Assembly (NCBI RefSeq): GCF_019925205.1
Contig: NC_083566.1
Location: forward strand, 28,830,001 to 28,894,000
Length of the DNA stretch: 64,000 nucleotides
From: Metopolophium dirhodum
Taxonomy: Eukaryota; Arthropoda; Insecta; Hemiptera; Aphididae
Reading direction: 5' to 3'
Shown here: positions 13,842 through 26,248 of the stretch, piece after piece
Position numbering within the stretch: position 1 is the stretch's first letter
Layout of the letters: every line of letters starts with the position of its first letter
Translations under genes and position numbers: made by a program
The notes under the pieces: model-generated
Database searches by the model: none
What the model was told of the DNA's origin: nothing
Seen by the model: the letters and a program-made list of their open reading frames with translations, nothing else

Positions 13842-15695
13842 CCCAACGGGAAAAAGGCTATTCCATATTCATGGTGGATTTATTCACAAAATAAATAGAG
13901 AACATGTTGAAAAGGTTATACATGGAGAATTGGAGACGCAAAGAAATTAAATATATCCAGGACGTGTAAGAATGTAAGATAAAGTTATTTTTATTTCTTA
14001 AAAATTTTTTTTTTTAATTTAAGTATTTCACATATATTTTGAGATTGGTATTTAGTTCTTTTTAAATTGCAACAAAAAAGTGATTGAGCATAGGGCATAA
14101 ACGGATGTATATTTAAAGATTTTTCAGGTCTTTAGTCCCACGTTGGTGGGCCGATACATTTTATACATCGCGGTATTTCGATTTTCAAAATTATGATTTA
14201 ATAAATTTAAATTTTTAACGATTTTTCTTTGTAAATAATGCTTTTCTGCATTTTGACTCCGTAATAACCTTTTTCCAAAGTTTAAATTTCCTAGTCTTGC
14301 AATGCGTAAGCGTAATGCGTCCGTTTATTAAACTGTGAAGTCCGCGATTATACGCAACCGATTATTATTAATTATTACATGTGTTGAGAATACATAATTA
14401 TATTTGATTTTAGAGAAAACAGTCGCCGGCAATATTATTAAAAATTGGAATTTCGCTAATTATGTGTCGGTACGGAAACAGATGAACAAAAATACGTAAA
14501 TGCGCTTGTAAAATGTAAATTTAAACTCATTTACATAATATCGTCAAGGCGACTGCGATTGCGGCGGTGGCAGGTCAATGCCGTGGTATGGTCGGGGGGC
14601 CAGGAGGGGTTGATATTATGGAAGTGTGTACGGCGCGCGAGTACGAGTTCAAATGTCGGTCGACCAACTGCCATTGACCCAATACAATAAACAACACGTC
14701 GCGACTCAGGTCTTAGACCCCAAGATGCGAATTTTGGTGGAGCGAACGACCGACCACGGACCTACAGAGACTGATAACGATAAATAATAATATAATATTG
14801 TAATCATAATTATTATCACGGTACAATTGAGTATTACCACAGAACAAAAGAAAATTTTCATATAATCTGTGGTATTACCGTATTGGATAATATGACGAAT
14901 GACGACCATAGACAATTAAATAACGACGGTGTTGCGTGTGATAGCCGATAGGGATATGATTGAGAGACTGAAAATAATCATCAGGATATATAAAACAGAA
15001 TGTATTTGTATTTTATGACCAGTGATATGTTCTGCGGTATGACCATATTATATTTACAAGAAACTCGGCGGCCCAAACAGGTGGGGAAAAAAGCGTACCG
15101 GGTTGTTACTTGTTAGTGCCACGAAATTATGGTTCAATACCCCAGTGCTTTATTTTTCATACTGACTTGGGCCAACGAATTTAAAGATGTCATACAACGA
15201 CTGGCTACCTATAGCCTTCTTGTTGTTATCATTAAAGTTAACTTATAGCTGATATTAGCCCATACGTAGACTTGTATAATATTACACTATTATACATTAT
15301 ATATTAATTTATATTACACATCAAAGTACCTATATGGTATATAAATCTGTGCCACCATAGGGACATTTTCCAAGTAGGCAATGTTTACTCATAGATATAT
15401 ACATGGATAAATGTAAATATAGATTTATACAAAACGTAAACATTGTATGCTTTCAGTATGTATACGAGTATAATACGACGGCTAACTTCTATTGATATAG
15501 CCATTGTCCATTAATCCATTTGATCATTTATGTGTGATATAAAGACGACTATCTGTCTACCAATTGTTGTACATAACTATATAGATACATTGATACAGAA
15601 TAAAATATTAATTCAAATATTTTATTTTATTATGTAGTATGACCTTATCGTAAACCACAGTGATACGCGTTATCAAAATTTGAACAATACTGTGA

Positions 15696-15728
<33 letters not shown>

Positions 15729-15847
15729 CATCATCATCATCATTGTGACATCGACTCATTTGCCACAGTGACACAGTCCAATATTGTTTATAAAAAAAAA
15801 TATCTAAAGAGATAGGTAAGTACATCCCGGAAGGCATAATATTTTAT
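13842..15847. other. No gene recognised; GC-richer patch and microsatellite
   Basis: A GC-richer block at about 14545-14710 has no supported open frame. A trinucleotide microsatellite, (tta)n running into (tca)n, lies at about 15698-15745. No exon could be tied to the gene at 17.3 kb from this stretch. Confidence 0.4.
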
Positions 15848-16500
15848 ACGTCCAACACGCACGCAAAAGAAGCACGAGGAAATCGTGCCGAACTTATAAG
15901 TTTTGAAATTCGGTCATTATCGTGTTCTCGTCTCCCTTCTCCCTTACCACGACGGCGGACGGCCCCCACTCATCGAATATTTTCATCTTTCTCCTTTGAC
16001 GCGTCTGGTCTGGCAAGAGGGAACAACAGAATCTAAGCGGCTAACCAGACAGGACTTGCAATAAAGTGTACAACGTAACCCGCAGTGAGAAAAACGTGAA
16101 CAGGTTGTGTGTGATAGACGGAAACGAAAACAAAAAAATCGAAACAAAACGGACGGATTTCATCTCGGGACGTAAGTACATAATTACGTAACAACGGTCA
16201 ACGGTACCAACTACCTAAGTGTTACCGAACATTAGTGATCAGGCACGCACGGCGACCGACCTGCCGCCGCCGATCCACTGGCGTCCGAGTTTATAATAAT
16301 AAAAAAACAACAGTTCAGCCGAATTAGCGACAGGAGCATCGCATGCAATTTAAAATTCAAATGCTAATTTCAGTGTCAAGTTGAAGGCGTCGACGAAATC
16401 CGTCATCGTTGCCTCATTATTTTCCTTGTGAGTATTTCGTAAAATTATGAGTTAACAAGTTGGGTTTAACCGACGTTCATTATTCTATTAGAAGGAGATA
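15848..16500 (+). promoter_or_regulatory. Probable promoter and non-coding leader exon of the LRR-like gene
   Basis: This is a CpG-rich, GC-richer block in AT-rich surroundings, directly upstream of a gene whose first coding exon opens with an acceptor (AG at 17307-17308) before its ATG. A non-coding exon must therefore lie upstream. Two good donors are present: gacgtaagt near 16171 and ttgtgagtatt near 16427. Which is used cannot be decided from sequence. Confidence 0.4.
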
Positions 16501-17331
16501 GGTTAATAAAAAACAAAACAAATAGCGTTCGACTTTGACGTTTGTAGATAGGTAAGCATTTTCCTTTATTTTCCACCAGTTTTGTAATCGTTCTGACGGT
16601 TTCAACTAATGTTTAATATCCCGCGATTATCAGAACGTCAGCACCCTAGGTCATTGTTCGGTAGATTGGTTCTACACATTTTGTTTATTCAATAACGTGG
16701 ATAGTTCATCTACAACATCCAAGTTATGTATCGCTCTTTGATTGTTGATTTTTTTTTTAAGATAGGATTTTATTTTCCCACTGAATAAATTTTCTTGGGG
16801 TGATCAAATTATATTCAACTTTGTTTTATCATTTATATCTGTTTTGTGATAATAATTTTTTCTTTTCCTATTTACTACTAATTACTTTTGACAGTTTTAG
16901 TCATATAACTAGTTAATAGGTCTAGTTTTAGTCTAATCTTATTCGACATATTCTTATATGTTTATCTAATTATGTTGTAAAAATATTAAAGCATTTGAAA
17001 CAGTTGACAGTTCTCTTTCACCAAGATTTTAACCTGATTTGTTTATTAATTTAAATTGATATAATTTTGTTATTCCATTACTATTTGACAGTAACTCTTT
17101 TAAATAATTGCATTTACATCACTCATTTAAATAAGTTAATTAAAGCTATAAAGTATGTCAGATTTGTTTTAGAATAATTTTATCTGGAACTACCAAACAA
17201 ATGGAATGTTTGTATATTAGTGTCTAAAATGTATTTAACTGTTTAAGTTAAATATTTTATATTACAAAATATTGAAATCTTGTGTTTTTCTTATTTATTT
17301 TATTTTAGATATTGGAACAACTTTAATCACT

Positions 17332-20312
17332 ATGCCTCCATACAATTCTGTAAAATGTTTACAATCTTTAGCATTAGAACAGGCGTGCAAATACATATTA
17401 AACATATCTAACAATATGAAAAAAGATGTGAATGGTTCACGTGAATATTTTATTAATAATGTACATGCTTGGGCTAGAACCAACATCTTGAACTATACCA
17501 AAGTTCTATTGTAAGTCAATATTTAAATTAATTATCAGATTTGTTTATTAATTAGTGATAAGGAAAAACAAGGAATTTTAATTTACAAATTCAAGACTTA
17601 CAATGTCCGGATAAGACTTGTTTGAACGCTAATTGGCAGTATTTCTTTTATGTCATTGATTGAATTCTGCTGGTTAGTTTTAACCGATACTTAACCAGAC
17701 ATTGTAAGAACGATCCTTGGCCTTTTATATTTATAATAAATATAATATATAATACTAAATTGCGTTTTACATAATATTGTCATTTATTAATTACATATTT
17801 ACATTTTATGTTGATTTAGGGATAATGGTGAAAAGGATAATGAAATTTGGAGCGAACTGAACTGTTTAATGATTGATACAAATCCATACATAAAAATATT
17901 GAGTGTTAAACTTAGCATGTGGTTAATAATATTAAACGCCCTGTTGGACATTGGAGTCGCTCGATTACCACCTTTATTTCTTCACGCAGGTATGGAAGCA
18001 GAATTCCAAGAGTTTGTTTCTATATTGAACCGTAACAATACTCATCTCAAAGAACTGTCTGTGACCTTTCTAGTAAGCGCCCATTGGTACCTTTGAATTT
18101 TGAACACTGATAATTGATTGCCTAATATTTGTTTGTAGATGTCAAGTAAAAATAATTACACACCAGCAGTGTACACTTCAATGTATAACCTTCAGAAAAC
18201 ATTTCATGAAGGTCTAGCATCAAAACTTGTTCATCTAAAGCTTGGTGCTATTTGTGATAATGCAATATTGAAAACTATTGGTGAACATGCCTTATGTTTA
18301 AAACATTTAGATGTATCTGGTTCATGGAATGTCGATGAAGCAGGCATTAAACATCTGTTGTTTAAAGTAAAAATTATATCTTTATAACCATACATTACAG
18401 AGTCTAATGTAGATAATGTGCCTTTAGAACGATGTGTATGTGGAGACAATCAACGTATCAAATGAAATACTATGTAAACATCTCAGCCATATGTATGACA
18501 ATAAGTCTTTGTTAAATAACTGTTGTTTTACTCTGGAAGAATTCCGGATTCAGGATACAAATACGGAAGATGCGAGTTTACTGATGATACTTGCATGTGT
18601 CAAGAGCCTAAAAGCCTTAGGTGGTTTCCTTTACTTCAGGTAAGACAATGACAATCATTAATATTTTTGAATAAAAAAAGAAAGTAAAATACATTTGGTT
18701 ATTAGGAACATTGGTGATGCTTTGGTAACTGTATGGGAAAACTCTCCCAAGCCACGCATATTCCAGTTGACTGAGTTGTATGATATGCAGTTGACAGGCA
18801 AAAAAATAGCCTCACTCAAGGAATGCCTACCATATCTAAAAAAGCTGTATACTCGACTGTCATGTGTCTGTACACCTGAAGATTTTGCAGATCCTGAACA
18901 GGGATCTATGTTTTGGGGCCGCGTACAAACACTAACTATTGATCTTGATTACATGATGAATTTTCATTTTATCAACTTTGTGTTTAACTATGGTCGTAAC
19001 TTATCTGAACTCACTATTCTTGATCAGGTAAAATAATATATATAAAATAATATACACCAAAATATATTATATATCTATATTTATATGAATGCCATATTTT
19101 AGCATTAACATAAATTTTAGTTATCTAATATATATCAATTTAATGTCACAGTATGGAAAATGTGTGTTGCCAAACTCCTCCGAAACGGCTTGACCGATTT
19201 TCATGAAATTTTGTGTGTAGGTTATAGTAGGTCTGAGAAAGTAAAGTAAACTATTTTTCATTCCCCTAGGTCCAATCCGGGGAGGTGTTCAAACAAGAAT
19301 TTTGAGATTTACGGTAGACATTTTTGTTTATAAATGGTTGCTATGGGTTTTAAGCTATAATAATAATAATTTTTGGTTGCCATTGGTTAATCGTTAGTTA
19401 AATTATTATTATTATTAATGACGTATTAGTATTTTATTTGTATATTGGTTAATCGAGCATACATCAAATCGGATTGTCGCATATTGCTTACCAATATGTT
19501 GCACTTATCGGCCGCTCATCGGCAATGTCCACAATCCATTGTAAATTTTCTGCGATCCGGCGTAGTCAGATTTCCTACCAGGGTGGCTAAATTGCACTTA
19601 CTGTTGCAAGTTACATCCAAAAGGATTAACAATCACAATTTTTTAAAGAGTTGTCATCTTTTAAGGGCAACAAAGTGCACTGGATCAGCTAGTTATTATA
19701 TAATATTTTACATTACATCATTTCTAGGAAGCTGATATAGATGTGGCCAAACTCCTGGCAAGTTGTCCAAATCTATTAGTTTTGAAAGGATTTTTACATA
19801 TTTTTGAAATGCCAGTTGGAAAATTTACCAAACTGAAATCAATTGAATTACACATGCCTACCGTTGAAACAATTAATTGGTTTTTCGAAAACTGTCCTTG
19901 TTTAGAAGAAGCCAAGGTACGTCACTAGAATAAATTAAATTCAATATAAATATTTATAATTACAATAAAATTAATTTTCAGCTATATAGTGATTCAAGAC
20001 ACCTATATTGGAATACACAAGTGTTTGAGAGACCACCACTAATAATGTGCAATAATCTTAAAAGATTGGAGATTTCGTTCAACGATGAACACCCTATTGT
20101 AAGTTTTGACTAAGATATTCTTCAATACATTATAATGAATGATTTTATTAATTTATTTGTAGACTAACCACCAAACAGTTATAAAATTTATTGAAAAGTG
20201 TTCAAAACTTCAACATTTGGGACGACTAGACAAATGGAACCTCGATAATAAATTTGTAAAACAAGTAAAACTGTATGTAAAAAAGATGAACTACGAGCTT
20301 AACGTTTACTAG
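17332..20312 (+). CDS. LRR-like (RNI-type) protein of unknown function, 549 aa
   Basis: Eight coding exons keep one frame: 17332-17510, 17820-18072, 18139-18366, 18428-18639, 18706-19027, 19728-19916, 19982-20098 and 20163-20312, ending in TAG. The ATG at 17332 lies 24 bases inside an exon that opens after ttttattttag. The protein has no signal peptide or membrane segment. Residues about 173-217 read like leucine-rich repeats of the ribonuclease-inhibitor/F-box-LRR type (LVHLKLG, CLKHLDVSGSWNVDEAGIKH). Further leucine-patterned segments appear in the later exons (CPNLLVLKG, LKSIELHMPTVETI, CSKLQHLGRLDKW). No F-box is evident. Near the N-terminus the segment ALEQACKYIL resembles an elongin BC-box (xLxxxCxxxL), so a cullin-RING substrate-receptor role like ZYG11 is possible; this is inference. 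Intron 6 carries a Helitron. Polyadenylation signals lie near 20528. Confidence 0.82.
19146..19693 (+). mobile_element. Non-autonomous Helitron in LRR-like gene intron
   Basis: The element starts near tcacagtatgg, contains gaaacggcttgaccgatttt and ends gtgcactggatcagctagt, a typical Helitron CTAGT terminus followed by T. It shares its internal order (aaatggttgctatgggtttt, then an aat microsatellite) with the copy at 60759-61160 on the other strand. It encodes no Rep/helicase protein. Confidence 0.72.
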
Positions 20313-21580
20313 ACAATAATATATAAATTTGTTGATAAGACTGATATACTAGATCTTAAATTATGTTTAGACTCCTTTTCTCTTGTTAACTCCCTCTATG
20401 ACATTGTAAGGTATTTTTATACTAGCTGTATATTTAAAAACTTTAAGTGTGTACTTTTTAACCTCACTGTGATGTATTTTGAAATTAATGGTATAACAAC
20501 TAATTATGTATATTTTCATAATAATAATAATAAACTTATATAATATTGTAAATTCTAGACAAATTTGTTATTGAAAAATAAAATAAACATTGTATGTAAT
20601 AATATATACATAATAATATATTATTTACTATTTTAAATAATAGATTTGCCTGTGTTTTGGGTATAACTGTATAAGAAATTACACTGTCCTTTTTTTTTTT
20701 TAGAATTCTTAAATGTAAATTATCATATTTTGTTTCTTGTTAAATGGGAGTTACTTGTTTTGGTTAGTACGATAGCACGGATTGATTCTAACAAGGTGTG
20801 TACGGTGTCAATAAATACATTTATAGACTAACAAGTTTCAAAAAACTGTTTGCAAGTGCCATCATGATATAAAAGTCAAGTCTTCCTCTGGAAGAAAGAC
20901 TAAATATTCAATGATTTTTTTTAAATTCATCTATTTTAAATTTAATTGTAACATTCAAATATTTATTAGTATTTTGCATACTTCAATAAATTAGAAAATA
21001 TTATATTTGAATAGACCCAAATGTAAAGTAGAATTGAAATTGACTACCTAGGTACTTAAAATTCAAATAACAAGGTTTTGTAATTATGATTTAAGAGGAT
21101 GTATATTCTATGTCTTCCCTCACTGACTCACGCGCAGCTGCAAATTTAATTCAGCATAACCATATTTGTGTTGTTGTTAGCTTTAGTATAATAGTGAATT
21201 GATCTATTATAATTTTTCAAACATAATTAAAAGAATATCAGTTTTCTTTCAATTTTAAAGCAAGATTTTTTCTTGACGCTTTCTTAAACTACTTAAAGTT
21301 TTCCATAGTACCAAATGTATTCACTTTTCTATCAGAAAAGATGCTGATCTCGAAAATCGGGTCACTTTTACTACCTATCCCAAAAAAAAAAAACATACAT
21401 CATTGTAAATATATGTAAAGAATGTAACATAAAGATTCTTTTGCTCCGCTAAGAATCTAAAAGGTAGGCAGGTGGTTACCACTATGCTGTAAAGTATAGG
21501 GGTCTAAAGGGATCACTGTACTGTATGAACAAATTTGAACTTCAAACGCTCATAAAAAATTATCGTGAATTTACGTTCAA
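20313..21580. other. 3' flank of the LRR-like gene; spacer
   Basis: Contains AATAAA-type polyadenylation signals near 20528 and 20577 and several A/T runs. No further gene is seen. Near 21310-21440 there are diverged fragments related to the repeat that begins at 21585. Confidence 0.45.
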
Positions 21581-21584
21581 TTTT

Positions 21585-22512
21585 AGATTCTGAGTGGAAC
21601 GATGAATGTATTGATTTTACAATCATGTGTGTTTTTTTTTTTTGTTTTTTTTTTTGGTGTGTGTACACAATAAGTAGTCGAAATAATGATTGGATCTACA
21701 ACTTCAGTATCTTGTTCGATTGGAAAGTGTATATCGTTGGTGCATAGGGGAGGTCAAAATTTAATATTTCCAATAGTTTTCAAAAACGCCGGGAAAAACA
21801 ACATAACAATTAAGGAAAAACGGGAATTTTTACGCAAAATCGGTTTTCCACAAAATCCATTTTGGTTTTTGGTGTAACTCTATAACAAATGAACGTATAA
21901 ACATTAAATTTTCATTGGTTATTTATATTAGCATTTTCTATACACGATAACATTTTCAAAATATTTTTATTTGTTTTGAACTAATTAGGAACATTTTCAG
22001 TTTCCAACTTTATTAGTTTTTTTTTCTAAGGATGTCAATAAAACTTTATTTGTTGGGTAAAAAAGTTTGAAAATTTTATACAAGGCTCCTACTATATTGT
22101 TACAATGACATTTGAAAAATATTAAAAATCCTTAGTCACAGTTTTTTTTTATAAGCATTTAAAGTTCAAAAATTGACAAAATGTATCAAATTTAAAATTT
22201 AATAATTATTTTGTAGTTAAAAATTTATAAAATGTTCAAATTTTATAGGTAAGGATTGAAAATTTAAAATAAGGCTCCACGTAAATAGGTTATATACAAA
22301 TATTACTTTATTCACAATAATATCATCAAATATACTAGGTAATAACATAGGCTGACTGACCGTTTTCGCTCAGAATCGTTTTTCTCATACAATGATATTA
22401 TATCATTGAATTCAAATTTAACAAACCCAGAAAGGATATGACAGACAGCACACTAAAAAAATACACATTTTGTAAAATCAATACACTCATCGTTCCGCTC
22501 AGAGTCTAAGAT
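21585..22512 (+). repeat. gattctgagcg-family repeat with inverted ends
   Basis: The left end gattctgagtggaacgatg plus tgtattgattttacaat has an inverted counterpart at the right end (ttgtaaaatcaatacactca then cgttccgctcagagtc). The body matches copies at 27287, 37325, 39415 and 51893. It has no coding capacity. The ends suggest a TIR element of about 0.9 kb, but no target duplication was established. Confidence 0.65.
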
Positions 22513-22615
22513 TGTACTAAGGTTTTTATTATATCTTAGGTTTTTATTCCGGCCTAATCGAATATTTTATTGCATAGTTGATTTGATTTTATATTTATAA
22601 TTTATATACAGTGTA

Positions 22616-22687
22616 AGGAGTTTATAAGGTAGCCGGAGTGAAGGGGGGGGGGCTATAGCCCATTTAACCCTCCCATTCTACGCCTAT
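22616..22687. repeat. Fragment with poly(G) and tacgcctatg terminus
   Basis: A run of G residues is followed by ctatagcccatttaaccc and the terminal motif cccattctacgcctatg, the same ending as near 2183. Confidence 0.35.
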
Positions 22688-22825
22688 GCACAGCTATAGT
22701 ATACCTATTATACTAATAATAATTGTGTAATACTCAATACCACCATGATAGACCTATAAACTTAGTTATGCTCAATACTATATCTTTAATCGTGCTCCGA
22801 GTATATTAGTCTTCATCACGATTTT

Positions 22826-22899
22826 ATCACAGAATAAATGAAATTTTATTAATTTATGCAATATATATAATATTATTATAATTTCATTTATTCTGTGAT
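22826..22899. repeat. Perfect 19-bp inverted repeat (hairpin)
   Basis: The arms atcacagaataaatgaaat (22826-22844) and atttcatttattctgtgat (22881-22899) are exact reverse complements around a 36-base AT-rich loop. This could be a tiny foldback element or a structured site upstream of the PH-domain gene. Confidence 0.7.
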
Positions 22900-23082
22900 T
22901 CTATATTAGTAAGTAGCACCGTTCATAGTAACTGTATTCACTATAATTTCACCGCCATGAACGTTGCACATTGCTCGTAAAAATTTGAACTCATTTTGTG
23001 GTGGGCAAGTTGGCTTATATTATTTTTCTTCCAGGAACTTTCGAGAAAAGTACCCAAACCCGAGAATATATTACGACATTAC

Positions 23083-23100
23083 CACAGAACATGTTCTGTG
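23083..23100. promoter_or_regulatory. 18-bp perfect palindrome upstream of PHETA
   Basis: The sequence CACAGAACATGTTCTGTG is a perfect palindrome 220 bp before the PHETA start codon. Its core AGAACATGTTCT holds two inverted AGAACA half-sites with no spacer. A role as a dimeric transcription-factor site is inference. Confidence 0.4.
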
Positions 23101-23319
23101 ACATTACGACGTAATGATTAAGTGATAACTGATAATGAACAAAATTGAAAATATTATTGTAAAAAATTCGAAACTTCTTCAAATACTATTATACTATAAG
23201 GTTTAAGATATCTCCAGATCACTTGCTCCTGTTAAAAACTCAAAAATAATACTCATTATTTACATTATATTATAAAATGTCGACTAAAATTGCATATTAA
23301 TGCGAACTAAACAATCCCA

Positions 23320-24512
23320 ATGAAGATAAACGAGAAAAATTTATCTGCGTATTCGACATCGACGTCGCCAGTGGACAAGGAAGGATGGCTTTGCAAACGA
23401 GGAGAACTTAACAAAGGCTACCAGAAGAGATGGTTTGTCCTTAAAGGCAACTTGCTCTTCTATTTTGACAGGAAAAGTGATAAGGAACCGCTTGGCGTTG
23501 TCATATTGGAAGGATGTAGCATTGGTATATTGTGTCAATGCATTATTTTTATTTATGACTATTGGTATTAAATTAATTTTTTCTTTGCTTTATTCCTTAG
23601 AGTTGGCTGAAAATGATGATCAGTTCAGTTTTAAAATTATTTTTCATGGCCCCAATAATAGGAGTTATATATTGGGAGCCGATAGCCAGGAGTCAATGGA
23701 ACAGTGGATGAAGTCGTTGGCTTGTGCCAGTTATGATTACATGAAATTTATGGTAGCTGATTTACAAAGACAACTCAAAGAACTGGAAGGTATATTAATA
23801 TTAATTTTTACCATTACTAGGACTAACGCTAGTGATAGTGCTAATACTCTATACTATGTTCACCGAGAAATGTGATTGAGCACTAACCAAAACGTGTAGT
23901 GCCCGTACCGTTGACTGACCTCACCATTCCTTGGCTCCAGTCTTACGTGGAAAGTAAATAGTTACCACATTATCAAGGTGAACAGAGTATACAAATGAAT
24001 TGAATACGCATACAGTTATGCACTCAAAAGCAAAAATATGCATTAAGATTTTTGATATCATGAATTTGATTTATAGCTTTCATATAGTAATAAATCTAAT
24101 GAGGCTAAAATAGATGCATATGCAACAAAGTTTAAGCTTTAATCATTACCATTACATTATTATAGTAACAGAAATTATTCATCACAATTTAAGTAAAATT
24201 TTTATTTTATATTTTTGCATAGAATCACCGGTTCGAGTAACTCTTCAAGTACCAAACAACCAAGTAACTAAAAAAAACGAATCAAGTGGCCAATCATCAC
24301 CCCAGCCACCTCCCAGAGGTCGTAATAATCCTTTCAATAAGCCAGTGAATAGTCATCAATCTCCTCAGCGTAAAGATATAGTTTCATTCCGTAAGACATT
24401 CAAAGAATTACACAACCAACTTGGCAGACCTATACTTAGAGATAGAAACGAATGGAGGTTCGGATTGATGAAACAAGAATTAAAAACTCAAGAACCACTC
24501 ATTACATTATGA
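23320..24512 (+). CDS. Sesquipedalian / PHETA-type PH-domain protein, 227 aa
   Basis: PHETA/sesquipedalian proteins are adaptors on endosomes that bind the inositol 5-phosphatase OCRL and help recycling to the Golgi and plasma membrane. Three exons, 23320-23524, 23601-23789 and 24223-24512, keep one frame. The N-terminus MKINEKNLSAYS matches the family. The PH domain covers about residues 18-115, with GYQKRWFVLKGNLLFYF and the invariant Trp104 in the last helix. A Gln/Pro/Ser-rich linker follows, with PQPPPRG near residues 158-164. The C-terminal F&H motif has Phe191 and His195 in TFKELHNQLGRPI. Length is close to the vertebrate proteins (about 250). The exon 1/2 phase restores GCSIELAE exactly as in the family. 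A polyadenylation signal is at 24737. An 18-bp palindrome lies upstream. Confidence 0.93.
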
Positions 24513-25174
24513 TATGTTCTATATTTTTTGTTGTATAATGTTATATAATGTTTATACTATAATTTTATTTGTTTGGGATTTTTTGTGTTAAACTTTATGG
24601 CTCTATACGTAACAGAATCTTTATTTATTATAATATACAGTTTATTTTTTAACCATATATGCTGGTTTTGTATTATAAATTTATAACATAAGGTGCATAC
24701 ATCTATATAAGGCCATAACTTTTTTTTTTTATTCAAAATAAACAATCTCTACATTAGGCCCTATAATAGGCTTATATGGTTGACTATACATATAAATTAA
24801 TTTTAATAATCATTTACAGTTTACACAATTAAAATAATTAAATATTAACAGGCTACACTTGATGTGAGAAGTCATCCACTAATGACACTCACTAAATAAA
24901 GGCCATCACAAAAAAAAAAGATTTGGAGAAGGGGGTTCAACATTTTTTTAATATAGACACTAGATACAAATAATTTTTACATTAAAATACAATAACTCTT
25001 TCTTGTTATTACTGCTTTAATAAAAATATAAAATGCTTACAATAGTCAATAAACAATATTCACATCTAAAATTTTTCTATTTTTAAAAAATTTCGAAGGT
25101 AGGGGAGGGTCCAGATTCCTAGACCTTCCAGTTATGGCTTTGCAACTATATCACATAAAGAATAGAAACATAAG
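24513..25174. other. 3' flank of PHETA; no further gene
   Basis: AT-rich spacer with an AATAAA signal at 24737-24742. A long minus-strand open frame here is just low-complexity sequence. Confidence 0.45.
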
Positions 25175-25515
25175 CAGGCGCGGACTGGCTGGGATGCTGG
25201 GACCCTTGTCCTAAAATATATTTGCCTAACATTGTTTATTGTATATTTAAAGACACTAGACATTTAGTGAACAGCAGATCATTACCAACTTACGATTATT
25301 AGTTATCTATAATATTGTACAATTTTGATTGAATGTTTGTTGTAAATTGGTACTTATTTTCATTTTTAACATATATTCAATATTTTTTTAAGACAAAATT
25401 ATTTTATTAACATTTTATAAATAATCTAAGTGTTTTAAATTTTCCGCGAAAATTTTTGTTATTTGCTCTTTAAATTGTGTAGCATCCCGTACCCTATTTT
25501 ACCAGTCCGTGCCTG
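25175..25515. mobile_element. hAT-type MITE, 341 bp, TSD aacataag
   Basis: The ends caggcgcggactgg and ccagtccgtgcctg are inverted repeats. An exact 8-bp duplication, aacataag, is found at 25167-25174 and 25516-25523. Inside the ends, gggatgctggga and gtagcatccc extend the pairing. Non-coding. Confidence 0.88.
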
Positions 25516-25741
25516 AACATAAGTATTAATAGATCACGGTAAACTTTATACCAAAACATTTTGCTGGGATGTTATTATTATTTTACCTATCTACTAGCAA
25601 TATTACACTCCAGAGCCTTAGCTAGGAGGAGGAGGAGGAGGGGGTAATGATGTTACCTCAATTTTTTTTTATTTTTTTTTTGTAGGCTTTATTTTTGTAG
25701 TATATAGTGTAGTGTACAAAAAATCCTTTTAAAGTTATAAG

Positions 25742-26237
25742 TCCCTCTCTGGTCATATGGTATCTAAATCTGGGGCCAAGCCAAACCATCCAATATAAGA
25801 CCCATACAAGCTTTCCAGTCTATATGTCTTAGACAAATAACTGGAGCCCCATGGTATATGACCAACGACGCATTACATAAAGATCTCCAAATCCCAACAG
25901 TCAACGAAATAGCAACTCGTCATTACAAAAAGTTTCACTCCAAACTGCACTCGAACCAAAAGCCTTTAATTTCCCGCATGTCCTCTATAACCATCCCCAA
26001 CAATTCTCCGAGGAGGTTAAAAAGAAAATGGCCAAGAGACGCTCTTGCCTAACGGTCTCCATATTTTATGAACCCATCAAATTAAATAGGAGGTACTGTT
26101 GATGGACGGTTTTCCCCCCTCAAGAAATTCAAGTCATTTTAATATTACCTATGTTATCAAATTTACTTATTGTACAAATTGTATAGATTGTAAATATGTT
26201 TAAATAAATAAAAAAAAATTAATCTAAAAAAAAAAAA
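25742..26237 (+). mobile_element. 5'-truncated LINE, 3' end of ORF2, TSD aaagttataag/aaagttatagg
   Basis: The translated segment includes GAPWYMTNDALHKDLQIP followed by a basic C-terminus, stopping at 26050-26052. This is the C-terminal tail typical of jockey-like ORF2 proteins in insects. A 3' UTR and a poly(A) run follow. An 11-bp duplication with one mismatch flanks it (25731-25741 and 26238-26248). It lacks endonuclease and reverse transcriptase, so it is a dead copy. Confidence 0.82.
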
Positions 26238-26248
26238 AAAGTTATAGG

